64,000 nt of DNA, taken from the NCBI GenBank assembly GCA_905331475.1, contig CAJNYU010003364.1, forward strand, positions 458,561 through 522,560, given 5' to 3'. This stretch comes from Rotaria socialis. Its lineage: Eukaryota; Rotifera; Eurotatoria; Philodinida; Philodinidae. Positions 37,910 to 51,827 of the stretch are shown piece by piece (position 1 is the first letter of the stretch; every line of letters begins with the position of its first letter). The position numbers and the translations under genes were made by a program. Under the pieces are notes generated by a model that searched no databases, was not told where the DNA came from, and worked only from the letters and a program-made list of their open reading frames with translations.

Positions 37910-39850
37910 TTATACACAAATAATTACAAAAAACGAATGTTTCGACGACGGAAAATAAACATGAAAATCTTTTGCTTGCGCTATTATCGAACGATAATCG
38001 CTACCATCAGGATTGCTAAAACTGTGAAAAACTAATTCTTCCACATTGATACAATTAAGTCTCGTTGCATTTTTAGTAAATTTATTTGTTATAGTTTTCA
38101 ATTGATTATAATCCATCACTAATTCTCTCAGGTAAGGTAAACATGTTTTTTATTCATTTAACATTTGCTCAACATAATCAATATGTGCGCGGTCAAATTC
38201 AAGTGATGTAAGATAAAGATATTGCACAACCTCAAATGATTCATTATTGTCATGTTTAGATTTAACTGAATTTGTTGGCTGTGCTTATCAATTTGCAATG
38301 AATAAAGCTTCCAATAATGGAAAACATCGAGCCAGTCGAACAAAATATTCATGTTTGAATGCAATCGTGTCATATATACATAAAAAAATAACATTCTTGT
38401 ATATCCTATACGTTAAAATTTAAATGGAAGTGAGAAAACATTGTATGTGATATCAAACTCATTGATATGACTGATACTACAACCAGCTCGTCCAAATTTT
38501 ACATTAGAAAAAGTTAGTTGATTATCATCATTTGATAAAGAAGTAGCCGTGTGATTACCACTAGTAAAAGTGCAGATATAAAAACCGAATGTTTGAAGTT
38601 TTGACAAATAAATAAGAACGTTATTTTCAAGTTGAATACCATTGACAAGTCTATTTCGTTCCTTGATTTGAATATATAATGTTAAATCTTGGAGATTACA
38701 CATTTTACGAAGAAAGCGTACAACTTGATTATCATACTCATTAGTTAAAGATTGATATGTCAATGAGAAACATTTCAAATTATGTAAAACATTCTAAAAC
38801 ATACAACATAATCAGTTTTTATCACTTTCAGAAAGAAATTTTTCGATCTGGAACTGACTAATAGAAATCTTCAAAGTCAAATCCGATGGACTCATGACTA
38901 TCTACCTTCAAGAATATTTATAAAGCTAGGCAGATTTTAAATGATCATATCATTAAAATGATGCTTTGGTACACATTAATTGATAACTATTCATTTCGAT
39001 ATAGCATTTATACAAGAGAGGTGGATGTTGAGGAAGTTTTTGGTAAATAAAAGACGTAAAACAGAAGATTTAAAATAAAAAATAAAATTGCTTCTAATTT
39101 TCTTCAAGTCATCGGTGTTAATTATAAATACGAACATAAATGTATTTTCAAAAAAGCACATAGATGAAAATAAGAATAAATCTTCGTAACCTACTGAGTT
39201 GAATTCCATCGATGAACAGTCTTTGACATGAATGATAGTAACAATAAATGTAGATAATTGATTGAGACGACCATCAAGTAAACGAAGGCAATCTCCAAAA
39301 GTATCCACAATAATACATCATTTAGTTAGCTTTGATGAAACAAACGTATTTGATGGTAAATCGACAGAGGATAAAATTGGATTTTTAGTAAAAGATATTC
39401 CAATACAAGTCAAACAGTGTAAATTCTTAAAGAAATCAAAAAGTTTGATATTTACATTGGTCGTCTGATCTGTCCTTCCTACTTTACCACCGCGGTCAGT
39501 TATTGTAAGATCTGTAATTTGTTTTTTGAAGTTGTATCGGAAAAGTAATTCATCTAAACATAAAATACAAATAGATATCACAATCTTCTATTAAACAAGT
39601 TACTTACCTGTACAAAAAGGTAAAAAAACATTTGCACGAAATTTGAATAATTTGAGTTGTGTAAGATTTGAATAAAGAGACCGACACGTAAAATACGATC
39701 CATAGTTGCTGTTGTTTCCAAATAAAGACATTCAACATTGTATGGAATTCGACACCTTGTGCTAGAAGATCAAGCTTGAGATCAAGTCCTTCAACTCCGA
39801 TTAATGAATAGAGAACATCTACATTGTTCAATCTTTTTAAGATCTTTCGT
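37910..39850 (-). pseudogene. Decayed F-box/LRR-like gene of an expanded bdelloid-type family
   Basis: Reading right to left, the fragments follow the order I know for a large bdelloid F-box-like family: KLNNVDVLYSLIGV-type start (here LKRLNNVDVLYSLIGV, about 39847), a hydrophobic LRR-like middle, DCLRLLDGRLNQLSTFIV (about 39290), FSLTYQSL...LRKMCNLQDLTLYI (about 38770-38650), HEYFVRLARCFPLLEALF (about 38350), then VMDYNQLKTITNKFTKNATRLNC (38119 down). The family assignment is from memory. The copy is broken: a TGA in frame between SSKLTK and CIIVDTFGD (about 39318), a frameshift after LEALFIAN (about 38300), further stops, and no recognisable start with the usual LPNE F-box motif. Functional product unlikely. 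Confidence 0.65.
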
Positions 39851-40024
39851 GGGTGTTGGTGTGAGCATTCCTGTAACTTGTGTACCCCGCATATGTGCAC
39901 CCAAATTTCACTAACTCTCAGCACCATCTATCAACTATAGCTTGGGATTCGCTAATGTATCCCTACCATTAATAATTATGGTCTCATAATTCATTAAATA
40001 AAACTTCTACTAATAAAAGTAAAA

Positions 40025-40773
40025 ATGGTGAAGACATATATTGGTCAATGGTTATATACATTTCCTTGGTCTCAGGTTGTGAGCGGTTTTTGGCAAAAAT
40101 TTCCAAATCCGTATACGTATGCAGTTTTTTGTTTTTCTTAACCTGTTTGAAATACGGTGCTTAAATTATATTAGGGGTCATATTTTATCTGAAGATACAT
40201 ATTATCGAACAGTAACTGACGATCAAAAATTAATATCCAAACGTGTATTAGCTAAAACAAATAAATTACCACGATGGGGTGAACGCATATTTTATCGCGG
40301 TTCAGCTTCAACAATCGGATTTATTATTGAAGAATCTGTATGTGATTTAAAAGAGAAAATATTTACAACAAATACAGTGAATATCAATATGAAATCATTA
40401 ATGGTAAATAATTAAAGATTTAGATTTTGTTTTTTATGTATTTATTCTCTAGACTGTAGAAGAAACTTGTACATATCGACCTGATAAAGAGGATGAAACA
40501 AGAACAATATGTGAAAAAAAAGTTGTTGCCAAAGGAGAATTATTCGGTTTTAAGACGACATTAGAAACATTTGCTATGCAACGTTATAAAAAAAATCATG
40601 AATTAGCCAGTCTTGGATTAGAATTTATACTTCATAAATTATATTTACCACAACTACCACCGCCACCTGTTGTGGGCATTAAAACGCCAGATACTCGAAC
40701 ATTCTCGAGAAAACTTAGTGATAAAGCAAAGCACCTATTAAAGTCATCCAGCAATGATACACTTGAATGTTAA
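40025..40773 (+). CDS. PRELID1: PRELI/MSF1-domain protein (PRELID1-like), 3 exons, 213 aa
   Basis: Predicted mitochondrial intermembrane-space lipid transfer protein that shuttles phosphatidic acid with a TRIAP1-type partner for cardiolipin synthesis (known for PRELID1/Ups1). Exons 40025-40116, 40175-40403 and 40453-40773 join in frame (214 codons). The N-terminus MVKTYIGQWLYTFPWSQVVSGFWQ (in part: FPWSQVVSGFWQ) and KFPNPYTGHILSED match the PRELI start, followed by DQKLISKRVLAKTNKLPRWGER, a family hallmark. The C-terminus lacks the long alanine/lysine LEA-like tail of vertebrate PRELID1, and it is proline-rich near residue 175. PRELID3/SLMO is the alternative, but LPRWGER and PNPY favour PRELID1. 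LST8 begins only 150 nt downstream on the same strand. Confidence 0.88.
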
Positions 40774-40923
40774 CATGATTCACGCTTTTTTTTATTCTTC
40801 TTTTCGTTAATATCATATATAAAAATGTTACTGTGTATTGTTATAGTTTCTTTTACAGTAGCCTTTGTGAATTTGATTTTCTACTTACAGATATCTCTCA
40901 TCATTAATTTATAACGAAATCCA

Positions 40924-42291
40924 ATGTCATTAAGTAGCGATAATATTGTATTAGTAACTGCTGGTTATGATCGAACGATACGCTTTTGGCATGCTAATAC
41001 TGCAGTTGTCTATCGAACAATCATGCATGAAGATTCAGTAAGAATAATGACGAAATTTTACTATGAAAAACCTAGACGATTTGGTTTTTCGTTATTTTTA
41101 TTTAGCCAACGAATTGTTTAGCGATACATCCACAGAAAACTTTATTAGCCGCCGGTAGTTATCAACATATAAAGATGTATGATTTAATGTCGAACAATCC
41201 AAATCCAGTAATGAAACTTGATCAATTACAGAAAAATATAGTCACATTAGGATTCAGTGATGATAAACATTTTATGTTTTCCGGTGGTGAAGATCATTGT
41301 GTAAGAATTTGGGATATGAGGTTCGTTGATTATTAGATTATCTTGTTGAAACGAATTATGTTTGAATAAATAGAGCAGCAAAAACTAAAGCTCATCGACA
41401 AATGTCTTTTCCTGCTGCTGTTAATTGTGTTACACTTCATCCGAATCAGGTTTGATTTCTACTATCAACAATAAATATATCATTATTTATGTTTCTATAG
41501 ACAGAACTGTTAGTCGGTGATCAAGATGGAACAATCTTCCGTTGGGATTTGACCAATGAAAAAATCGACACATGGCAAAAATGTGAGAGATATGTAAGTC
41601 TTTTTGTTTTTTTGACATAGAAATGATACAATTTTCTATTGCAGATTATTGATGCAAATAATCCAAGTGCAATTCGGTCGGCTTCAATTAATCGCGATGC
41701 TTCCATGATGGCTGCTGTTACGAGTAATGTAAATATCAGTTGTTTAATGAGTGATTTTTGTTTAAAAAAAACAAATTTATCTATGAAATAAATAGGGTGA
41801 TTGTCAAATATGGTCAATGACTGGATTTTCTCCACAAATGCGTGTTATTCCTCGTAAGAATTTTCCTGCACACAACCGTTATGGATTAAAATGTCTATTT
41901 TCACCTGATATGACGTATGTGCATATTGTTTTCATTGACAACTCTAACGGTTTAGTTCTTTTTTGTCAGTTTACTAGCGACTACATCAGCTGATGGAACA
42001 GCAAAAATTTGGCGTACTTCAGATCTTGCTTGTCTATATGAATTAAAACATGATCGATTACAAAATTGGGTGTGGGATTGTGCGTTTACATCGGATTCTG
42101 TCTTTCTTCTAACAGGTTCGTATCGTATCGTATCCTATTTCTTTATGTTTTATTCGAAAATTTCATTTTTAGTATGTTCGGATGGTAAAGCTCGTCTATG
42201 GTCGACTGAGACTGGTAATGTTGCAAAAGAATATATTGGCCATCAGAAACCGGTCACTTGTCTTGCTTTCGATGATCGAACTTTTCGATAA
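40924..42291 (+). CDS. MLST8: LST8 (mLST8/GbetaL), WD40 subunit of TOR complexes, 8 exons, 321 aa
   Basis: Shared subunit of TORC1 and TORC2 that binds and stabilises the TOR kinase domain. Exons 40924-41037, 41106-41320, 41374-41449, 41501-41593, 41645-41728, 41796-41914, 41970-42115 and 42173-42291 join in frame (322 codons), matching the ~326 aa family length. WD repeats are evident throughout: VTAGYDRTIRFWHA, AAGSYQHIKMYDLMSNNPNP (an LST8 hallmark), SGGEDHCVRIWDM, HPNQTELLVGDQDGTIFRWDL, ATTSADGTAKIWRTSDL, CSDGKARLWSTETG and a C-terminal GHQKPVTCLAFDD. No frameshift or missing blade. Confidence 0.97.
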
Positions 42292-43375
42292 ATGAACTAT
42301 AATATGTGTATATGTACATATTTATGCATGCTAAAGCTTGTCCTAAAAAGAACTTTTTCACATGCTCACTATTGATTGAATTTAATTATCTCTTATTTTA
42401 TCTTATTTTTTCCATGTACGATACACATAAGCCGAGCTCCGAGGCTTATTTTAACATAGACATCTGAAAATGTGTGCGTTTCAAGTCTTTGTTTTGAACA
42501 CCTAATTTCAAGGTTAAACAAACACTGACAAGACTAAGTATCTTATCACAATTGAGGCACTTGTTAGCGAGTTACATAGATTTTTTCAGACTTTATTTTC
42601 TTGACCAAAAATAATCTTGCCGAGAAAATTTTTCATTTATTCAACACGAAACCTATACCTGTTCACCCGGAATAAAATACCTTCGGGCTCGATGTTCTGT
42701 GTATTCTACTTTACAATCGTGTCGTCAAAAAATGAGAACTCGATCAATTCATGTCTCATTTCAATTAGAGAACGAAAGAAACTTTTAAAGACATCTCTGT
42801 ATTGCTAATTGTATTTGTGTTTATTGATTAATATGATTGTTCTTTTTTTTTGAGAATATAAAAAGTAATATTTTTATTATAACAACGCTCAGAGAACGGT
42901 CTATTTCAGCGTGAGAAGAGACAAATCATCGATTCGAAAGAAAAAATATCGTCTGTCTATCTTATAAGACATTTCAAAGATGATTTATTTATGACGTTTC
43001 TATGGGAATCATCATTCATTTTCTATTTGTGCTTTATCTTTAACATAAATACAAATATTTACAGTGACAAAACTCCAGAGGCGTCAAGCTCGCCGATCAG
43101 TATAGATACGAGAATTATTAAAATAAAATTTTCTATTGTCGATCAATAGTGACATCTAGTGAAATTTTTACTGCACAAGTATTTTGTGAGTACTGCCATG
43201 GCGTTTGTTTTGTCAACCTCTCATTTTTATTGCTAGCTTTTTTTCTTCCATGTTCTTAGTAATACATCGATCCGTCGTTTGTCCATTGTTGTTCATTGTT
43301 ATGTTTATATTGTTTTTTTTTATGTAATTTTTTTCTAGATCTCATTCCATTCTGTCTCTTAATTTAAATAACAAT
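42292..43375. other. Spacer between LST8 and G3BP
   Basis: This contains the LST8 3' flank and the G3BP promoter/5' leader. The 5' part of G3BP may include an untranslated exon; no specific signal is visible. The open frame at 42617-42808 is a chance frame. Confidence 0.5.
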
Positions 43376-45206
43376 ATGGTGCAAACAAGTCCTAGCCCAT
43401 TTGATGTAAGCTTTGATTTTCTTCGTTTTTGCTTTACTGGAAAGCTTATTCATTTATAGGTGGGTCGTGCATTCGTTCATCAATACTATACACTATTACA
43501 TCAAGCTCCTGAATTACTTCATCGGTATATTTCATTTTTTCATTATTAACAATGCTGTTCATTTTTTTCTTATTCACTAAAGATTTTATTCAACGGATAG
43601 TACATTTATTCATGGTGGTGTCGATCGTCCAGGTTCTATTGAACGCACGGCTACTGGTCCGGAGGCTATTGCTCGACGAATTAATGAACTCAATCTACGA
43701 GATTGTCATGCAAAAATTCGTCAAGTTGATTCACATCCAACTATTGGCAATGGTGTTGTCGTTCAAGTTACTGGGGAACTGTCTAATAATGGTGATGCAA
43801 TGCGTCGTTTCATGCAAACATTCGTATTGGCACCACGACAACCAAAAAAATTCTACGTACAAAATGATATATTTCGATATCAAGATGAAGTTTTTGAGGA
43901 TGTTTCTGATGAAGATGATCGTTCAAGTTCACAAAATTATGGTGATACGGTAAGCAGAAGAGAGAGAGAGAAAACTATGAAATTCTTCACATTCAGAAAA
44001 TAAATCCTTTTTTTAAATTTAGGATAAGGTTTCCAATGCCGATTCATCAGCTGCAAATATCCAACAACCATTATTCGTTGCAGCTAGCACACGAGATGTA
44101 CCAGAAGAAGTACCACCATCACTACCAGTAGTAGTACAACAACATCAACCTTTGCCACCTCGTGTTGCTAACAATCAACCACAGGTTATTGCAAATCAAA
44201 TAGTTCAACAACAAGAAACATCATTGTAAATTTAAAAGAAAAAATCAACATGATAAAAAAATAAAAGAGAAATATGATTTTTATTCTAGAAATAGTACTA
44301 ATGAAACAACAGGATATAATCGACAGCAAGAAATTGTTCAAGAAAATCAACAACAAACGAAACCAGTATCAACCGAAGGAGGTAAATATCAATCAGAAAA
44401 ATTTGAAAATTACAACCAAACAAAATTTTTTTCTAGCCTCCTATGCTGGTGTAGCTAAGTTGAATGCACCAACAGGTTCAACATTGATTGTAAGTTCAAC
44501 TGGTTCGCTTTCCATGCCAGCACCACAAGCAACAAGTGTCAATCGTTCAGCTGCTGTTAAATCAGCTCCAGCTCGAGCAAATAATCAACAACGTGGTAAT
44601 GGTAATTATTATTCACAAAATAATCGTAGTAATCAATGGAATACAAACAATCAACAAGATCCAAGTCCAGGTCGTCGTCCAGGGGGTAATATGACCAATG
44701 TTCCTAACGAATTACAAGTCTTCGTTGGATCATTACCTGCCGACTTTTCACGCGAAGATTTAATTCATTGTTTTTCACAATTTGGTAACGTTTCCGATGC
44801 TAAAATTCAAACACCAATGCACGATAAGAAAAAGGTTTGTTGAATTTTGATAGAAAAATTATTATTTTAAAATCTTTTGTTTTTAATCGTGTAGAGTAGT
44901 TTTGGCTTTGTTAGTTTTGACGATCCAGAGATTGTCACACACGTTGTTGATTTACAACATGTTACGTATAATAATATTCGTTTAAATGTCGAACCCAAAA
45001 CACAAAAAAGTTATCAAGGAAATGCTAACAATGGACCACAAGGTAATCCAAGAAATAATAATTTTTCAGGACGAGGCGGTAATCGTGGTGGAAATCGTGG
45101 AGGATATCGTGGTAATGCCAACAATCCACGACGTGGTGGTGGTAGTGGTCAACATCCTATTAACTCACCATCAATGACAGGACACGATGAGAACGTTAAA
45201 GCTCCA

Positions 45207-45238
<32 letters not shown>

Positions 45239-45248
45239 GCAGCAGTAA
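43376..45248 (+). CDS. G3BP: G3BP/Rasputin stress-granule RNA-binding protein, 7 exons, 502 aa
   Basis: RNA-binding scaffold that nucleates stress granules. Exons 43376-43405, 43460-43524, 43583-43949, 44023-44225, 44290-44381, 44437-44834 and 44895-45248 join in frame (503 codons). The NTF2-like domain (residues about 8-140) carries the hallmark VGRAFVHQYYTLLHQAPELLHR (in part: FVHQYYTLLHQAPELLHR) and YSTDSTFIHGG. An acidic then Gln/Pro-rich linker follows, then an RRM (NELQVFVGSLPADF at about 340; RNP1-like SSFGFVSF at 386). After that come RGG repeats (GRGGNRGGNRGGYRG) and a C-terminal poly-Gln run of about 13. Domain order is as in animal G3BP. The terminal poly-Gln is coded by an almost pure CAA/CAG repeat, so allele length may vary. 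Confidence 0.96.
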
Positions 45249-46636
45249 TCAAATGACGACTAGCGGATGATTTTTTTATCTATGTTTTATGCGACTTTAA
45301 ACTTTGATTCGAGCAGTTGCAACGATGAATAAATGTTTGTTTGTTTTTTTTTCGCTTGCTTTTTTCTTTATTGTTTTTTACGAATTTGATATTATATGAT
45401 GCGAGAACACCGTATGAAAATCAAACACAATTATTGTCTTTCAAAAATCATCCACTGCTTCGGTTTTTTTTTCTTTACTTGTTTGTTTGTTTGTTTGTTT
45501 GTCTTCTTTACTGAAAGTGCTGTCAGTTTCTTTATTCGTTTTTTTTGTACACATTAAAACATAAGCACCAGGACGATACGATAAGACAAACCAAAGAGAA
45601 CGATCTACAGATAAGTGTGAATAAAATCATGAATGTTAAGAAGCATTTAAGTATATGATACTTCATTTGTTTGATCATCAATGATTTCGTAGTGCTAATA
45701 GATTTCTCAAGAAAATCATATTGACCTTCTTACTTTCTCGCTCTTTGCTATCAGAACGATTGCTTTCTCATTGTATTACACTGTGCATAGCTGTCAAGAG
45801 AACAGAGTCAGACGTAATTAGTTTGTATTCAAGTTTAATTAAATTCTAGTTGGTCTTAGCAAACTATTGATTTCAAAGAAAAGGCACGTAACTGCTGTTT
45901 TTTTATCCTAATTCAAAAGATATGCGTGACGTTCACAAACAGAAAATGACTGAAAAATAACTTCAGTACGAAGATTATTCGAGAACATAATTATAAATTT
46001 CATATCTCCCACAAAATTCAATGAAGAAAAGAATTCCTTGGAGACTATATGATCATTCATTCAACTTTACGAGTCCGTTAAACATGAGTTCAAAGCATCA
46101 TGATGGCTTGAGCATTTTATTGAGCATTAGTGGTGTACCATGGGCACTATATCACATATTGTACAAACCAATAAAAAGGAAAAAGCAAAATTATCATTGA
46201 ATGATAAAATATTCAATTTGACACATCATCCGGAGGGATATGTTATTGTTGTGAATTCAATGAAAATAATAAAAATAAAATCTCAAAAGAAAAACTTCAT
46301 CAAACTTGTTTATTCTGTTTGTCGAATAGAAGTACGAAAAACAAAAATGATGATACTATTGAAAGAGAGAAACAGGTACAAGAACAGATCTACTGTTGAA
46401 TTCCGCATAAATGAATTATTTTTAAAGTTTACCGAACATCATCTAGTGCACTGAGATTCTACAAACGAAATCGTCATTATCTTAGAATAGAGTATCTTTT
46501 GTAAAAATCTGACATTCAACGATGTTGCAAAAATAATGAAATAAAAACAAAATAGATTTACTATTTTATCTAAAAACACCGAATAAATAAAGATAAATTT
46601 TTATTTATATGTATATATATATATATATTTCAATAC

Positions 46637-46667
<31 letters not shown>

Positions 46668-46936
46668 GTTGAATGTGTGTGTGTGCTCTATGAATTTTAT
46701 GATAACAATATAGTATATGCTTTGTTTCTGGAAATGACAATGACGACGTGAAGACAAACGATTATGAATGAAACGAAATAGTAAAGCACACACACACAAA
46801 CAATGTACAGGCAAAGAAAAGAAGAATAATGGCAATTACAATGTAAAAAAAAAACGAAGAAGAAATTTGAATCGATTTGAGAGCGAGAATAAGTACATCA
46901 TCTCTTGAATGATCTTTTTCTCTATCGATATTATTA

Positions 46937-46984
<48 letters not shown>

Positions 46985-46995
46985 GAAATATCTTT
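45249..46995. other. Convergent 3' flanks of G3BP and RAB14
   Basis: This is about 1.75 kb between two converging genes. It contains TTTG repeats near 45480, TA microsatellites at about 46612-46629 and 46640-46664, and the AAT run described separately. The 104-codon frame at 46140-46454 has no splice signals or family resemblance. Confidence 0.5.
46937..46983. repeat. (AAT)n microsatellite in RAB14 3' flank
   Basis: About fifteen AAT units begin roughly 13 nt after the RAB14 stop codon on the minus strand and would be part of the 3' UTR. Confidence 0.9.
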
Positions 46996-49181
<2,186 letters not shown>

Positions 49182-51078
49182 ATGCTTGCATATGAAACGA
49201 GTGGCCAACCTCACTTGGCAAAACAATCCATAGCTGACATGGTTTATAATATTAATAGAAGGATTCTTTTTTTTCTAATAGATTTTTCTTCTGTAGAACA
49301 TAAGTCAGCTGACACCATTGACACCTGAAGTTATTAGTCGACAAGCTACAATTAATATTGGTACGATTGGTCATGTAGCACATGGTAAATCGACCGTTGT
49401 TAAATCATTATCTGGTGTATTAACGGTTCGATTCAAAAATGAAAAAGAACGTAATATTACAATTAAACTAGGTTATGCTAATGCTAAGGTAAATATAAAA
49501 ACGAAAATATCAGTGTTTTTGTTTAATAAATTTTTCAATTGTTCAAAAAATAGATATTTGAATGTGACAATGAAAAATGTCCACGACCAGATCGTTTCCG
49601 TTCTGCTGGTTCAAGTAAAGAAGATGTATTTCCATGTGATCGAACAGGGTGTGGTGGTCAATTTCGTCTTATTCGACATGTATCCTTTGTTGATTGTCCT
49701 GGTCACGATATTCTGATGGCAACTATGTTGAACGGTGCCGCTGTTATGGATGCTGCTCTTCTACTGATTGGTAAGTAAAGTTTCTGGTTCTCTGCACATT
49801 TACGTCTCCTATTCGTATAGATCCAACAGATTACATATTTGTATATGCAATATTTTCTTTTAGCTGCAAATGAAACTTGTCCACAACCACAAACATCTGA
49901 ACATTTAGCAGCTATTGGTATAATGAAATTAAACTCAATATTGGTATTACAAAATAAAATTGATCTTGTTAAAGAAGTTCAAGCAAAAGAACAATATCAA
50001 CAAATTATTGATTTTGTAAAAGGTTTCAATTAACATCTTCCCCTCTAGTTTAGTTTGTTAGAAAAGAAAAATTTTTCATTATTTAGGCACAAATGCCGAA
50101 GGTGCCCCAATTATTCCGATTAGTGCACAACTTAAATACAATATTGAAGTTATTTGCGAATATATCTCAAGAAAAATTCCTGTACCGATACGAGATTTTA
50201 CATCAAAACCAAGATTAATTGGTAAGGAAAACTTCAGAAAGTTGAAAGAGATCTTTTTATCATTTTAATTTTGCTTAGTTATTCGATCGTTTGATGTTAA
50301 TAAGCCCGGTGCTGAAGTTGATGAGTTAAAAGGCGGAGTAGCTGGTGGCAGTATATTGAAAGGTGTACTGAAAGTATGCAAAATTTATTTTTCACGAAAT
50401 GCAAATCAGTTTCGATAACAAAACAAAAACTCATCTATTTCAGATTGGCCAAGAAATTGAAGTTCGACCGGGTATTGTATCAAAAGATAATGAAGGTCGT
50501 CTTCAATGTCGTCCACTTCTTTCAAAAATTGTTTCACTCTATGCTGAACTTAACGATCTTGCTTATGCTGTACCTGGCGGACTTATCGGTGTAGGAACAA
50601 AAATCGATCCAACCTTATGTCGTGCTGATCGTCTTGTTGGTCAAGTACTTGGTGAAGTTGGAGCATTACCAGAAATTTATACTGAAATTCAAATAACTTA
50701 TTTTCTTCTTCGACGTCTTGTTGGGGTTCGCACTGAAGGTGATAAAAAAGGAGCTAAGGTCGGTTTAAAAAAACATTCTTCGCCGAGTTAATACTCGATT
50801 TAATTGTTGTTTTTCAGGTTGCTAAATTAACAAAAAACGAAATGTTAATGGTTAATATTGGATCTTTGAGTACCGGTGGACGAGTCTTAGCAATAAAAGA
50901 TGATTTGGCTAAAATTCAATTGACAAATCCAGTCTGTACTGAAGTATCTGAAAAGATTGCTTTAAGTCGTCGTGTTGATAAAAATTTTCGTTTAATTGGT
51001 TGGGGTGAAATACGACGAGGAACAGTGATTAAACCGCAAGTCGAAATACCAACAACAAGAACGATTACTAGCAATTAA
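49182..51078 (+). CDS. EIF2S3: Translation initiation factor eIF2 subunit gamma, 8 exons, 477 aa
   Basis: GTP-binding core of eIF2 that delivers initiator Met-tRNA to the 40S subunit. Exons 49182-49241, 49297-49488, 49554-49770, 49864-50022, 50087-50221, 50279-50373, 50444-50758 and 50818-51078 join in frame (478 codons; the human protein is 472 aa). The ATG at 49182 gives [16 protein letters not shown], and GQPHL matches the animal N-terminus, which supports this start. Motifs: G1 GHVAHGKST (about 45-53), a Cys-rich zinc-knuckle segment ([11 protein letters not shown]...CDRTGCGG), G3 DCPGHD, G4 NKID, then the beta-barrel domains with [14 protein letters not shown] and [19 protein letters not shown]. 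The Cys pairs of the knuckle are all present. Highly conserved, with no lesions. Confidence 0.98.
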
Positions 51079-51827
51079 ATAAAACGTTCATTATTGTTAT
51101 TCATCATTTAAATGCTTGTAGGCAATGGAGTATATAACGTTACGATTTTTTTTAAAGAAAGAAAAAAACAAAATGGAGAGCTATCGCTCGATAACATCAT
51201 TCATTAAACAACAGTTTTTCTTTAAGTTACATATTATGTCTCAATTTTTGAAGAGCAATAAAAGGACATCAGAAGTTAAATGTTAAGCAACAAACTATAG
51301 CACAGATCTACTGTCATTGTTCTTTGAATTGATGAACTTTTATTGTTACGAATGGGACCGATTCTTTTCTCTAGTTTATCGAGCTTAGGACTACTTCAAG
51401 GGAATTGTTAGTTGTTTAGAAAAATTCTTTTCATGTTGTACCGATCGTTCCTGCTATGAATAGGACGTGGCTGCGTTGTATAACTAGATAAAATGACTAT
51501 CTAATCGATATCGACCTTCAGACTGCACGTGGAAGAACAAACGGAATTATAAGGCGCTCTTGGAGTAACATTGTATTTGCTTTAGATATTACAAGCGAAA
51601 TTAAAAACTAAACGAAACATTCATAAATATGCGTCATAATTTTTTAATTGTAGAGAACGAAATAAAGAGCAGAACGTTGTCTCCTTTCACTGATACGCAT
51701 CCTCTTGTGTGTATCGAAAGGTCCGAATTGATATTCGATAGAATCCTATTTGGATTAGATTTATTAAATTGCAAAGAGAGGAAACGTAAAAAAAGATAAA
51801 CATAAAAAATAAATGAACTTTTCGACT
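51079..51827. other. Convergent 3' flanks of eIF2-gamma and EEA1
   Basis: This is about 750 nt between converging stop codons, with no open frame of interest. It contains both 3' UTRs. Confidence 0.5.

Noticed and set aside
40025..42291. PRELI-like and LST8 as one transcription unit
   Set aside because: Only 150 nt apart on the same strand, but each has its own start and stop and there is no evidence for operon-type trans-splicing in the sequence itself.
46140..46454. 104-codon ORF between G3BP and RAB14
   Set aside because: It lies in convergent 3' flanks, Lys/Ile-rich by AT bias, with no splice or family evidence.
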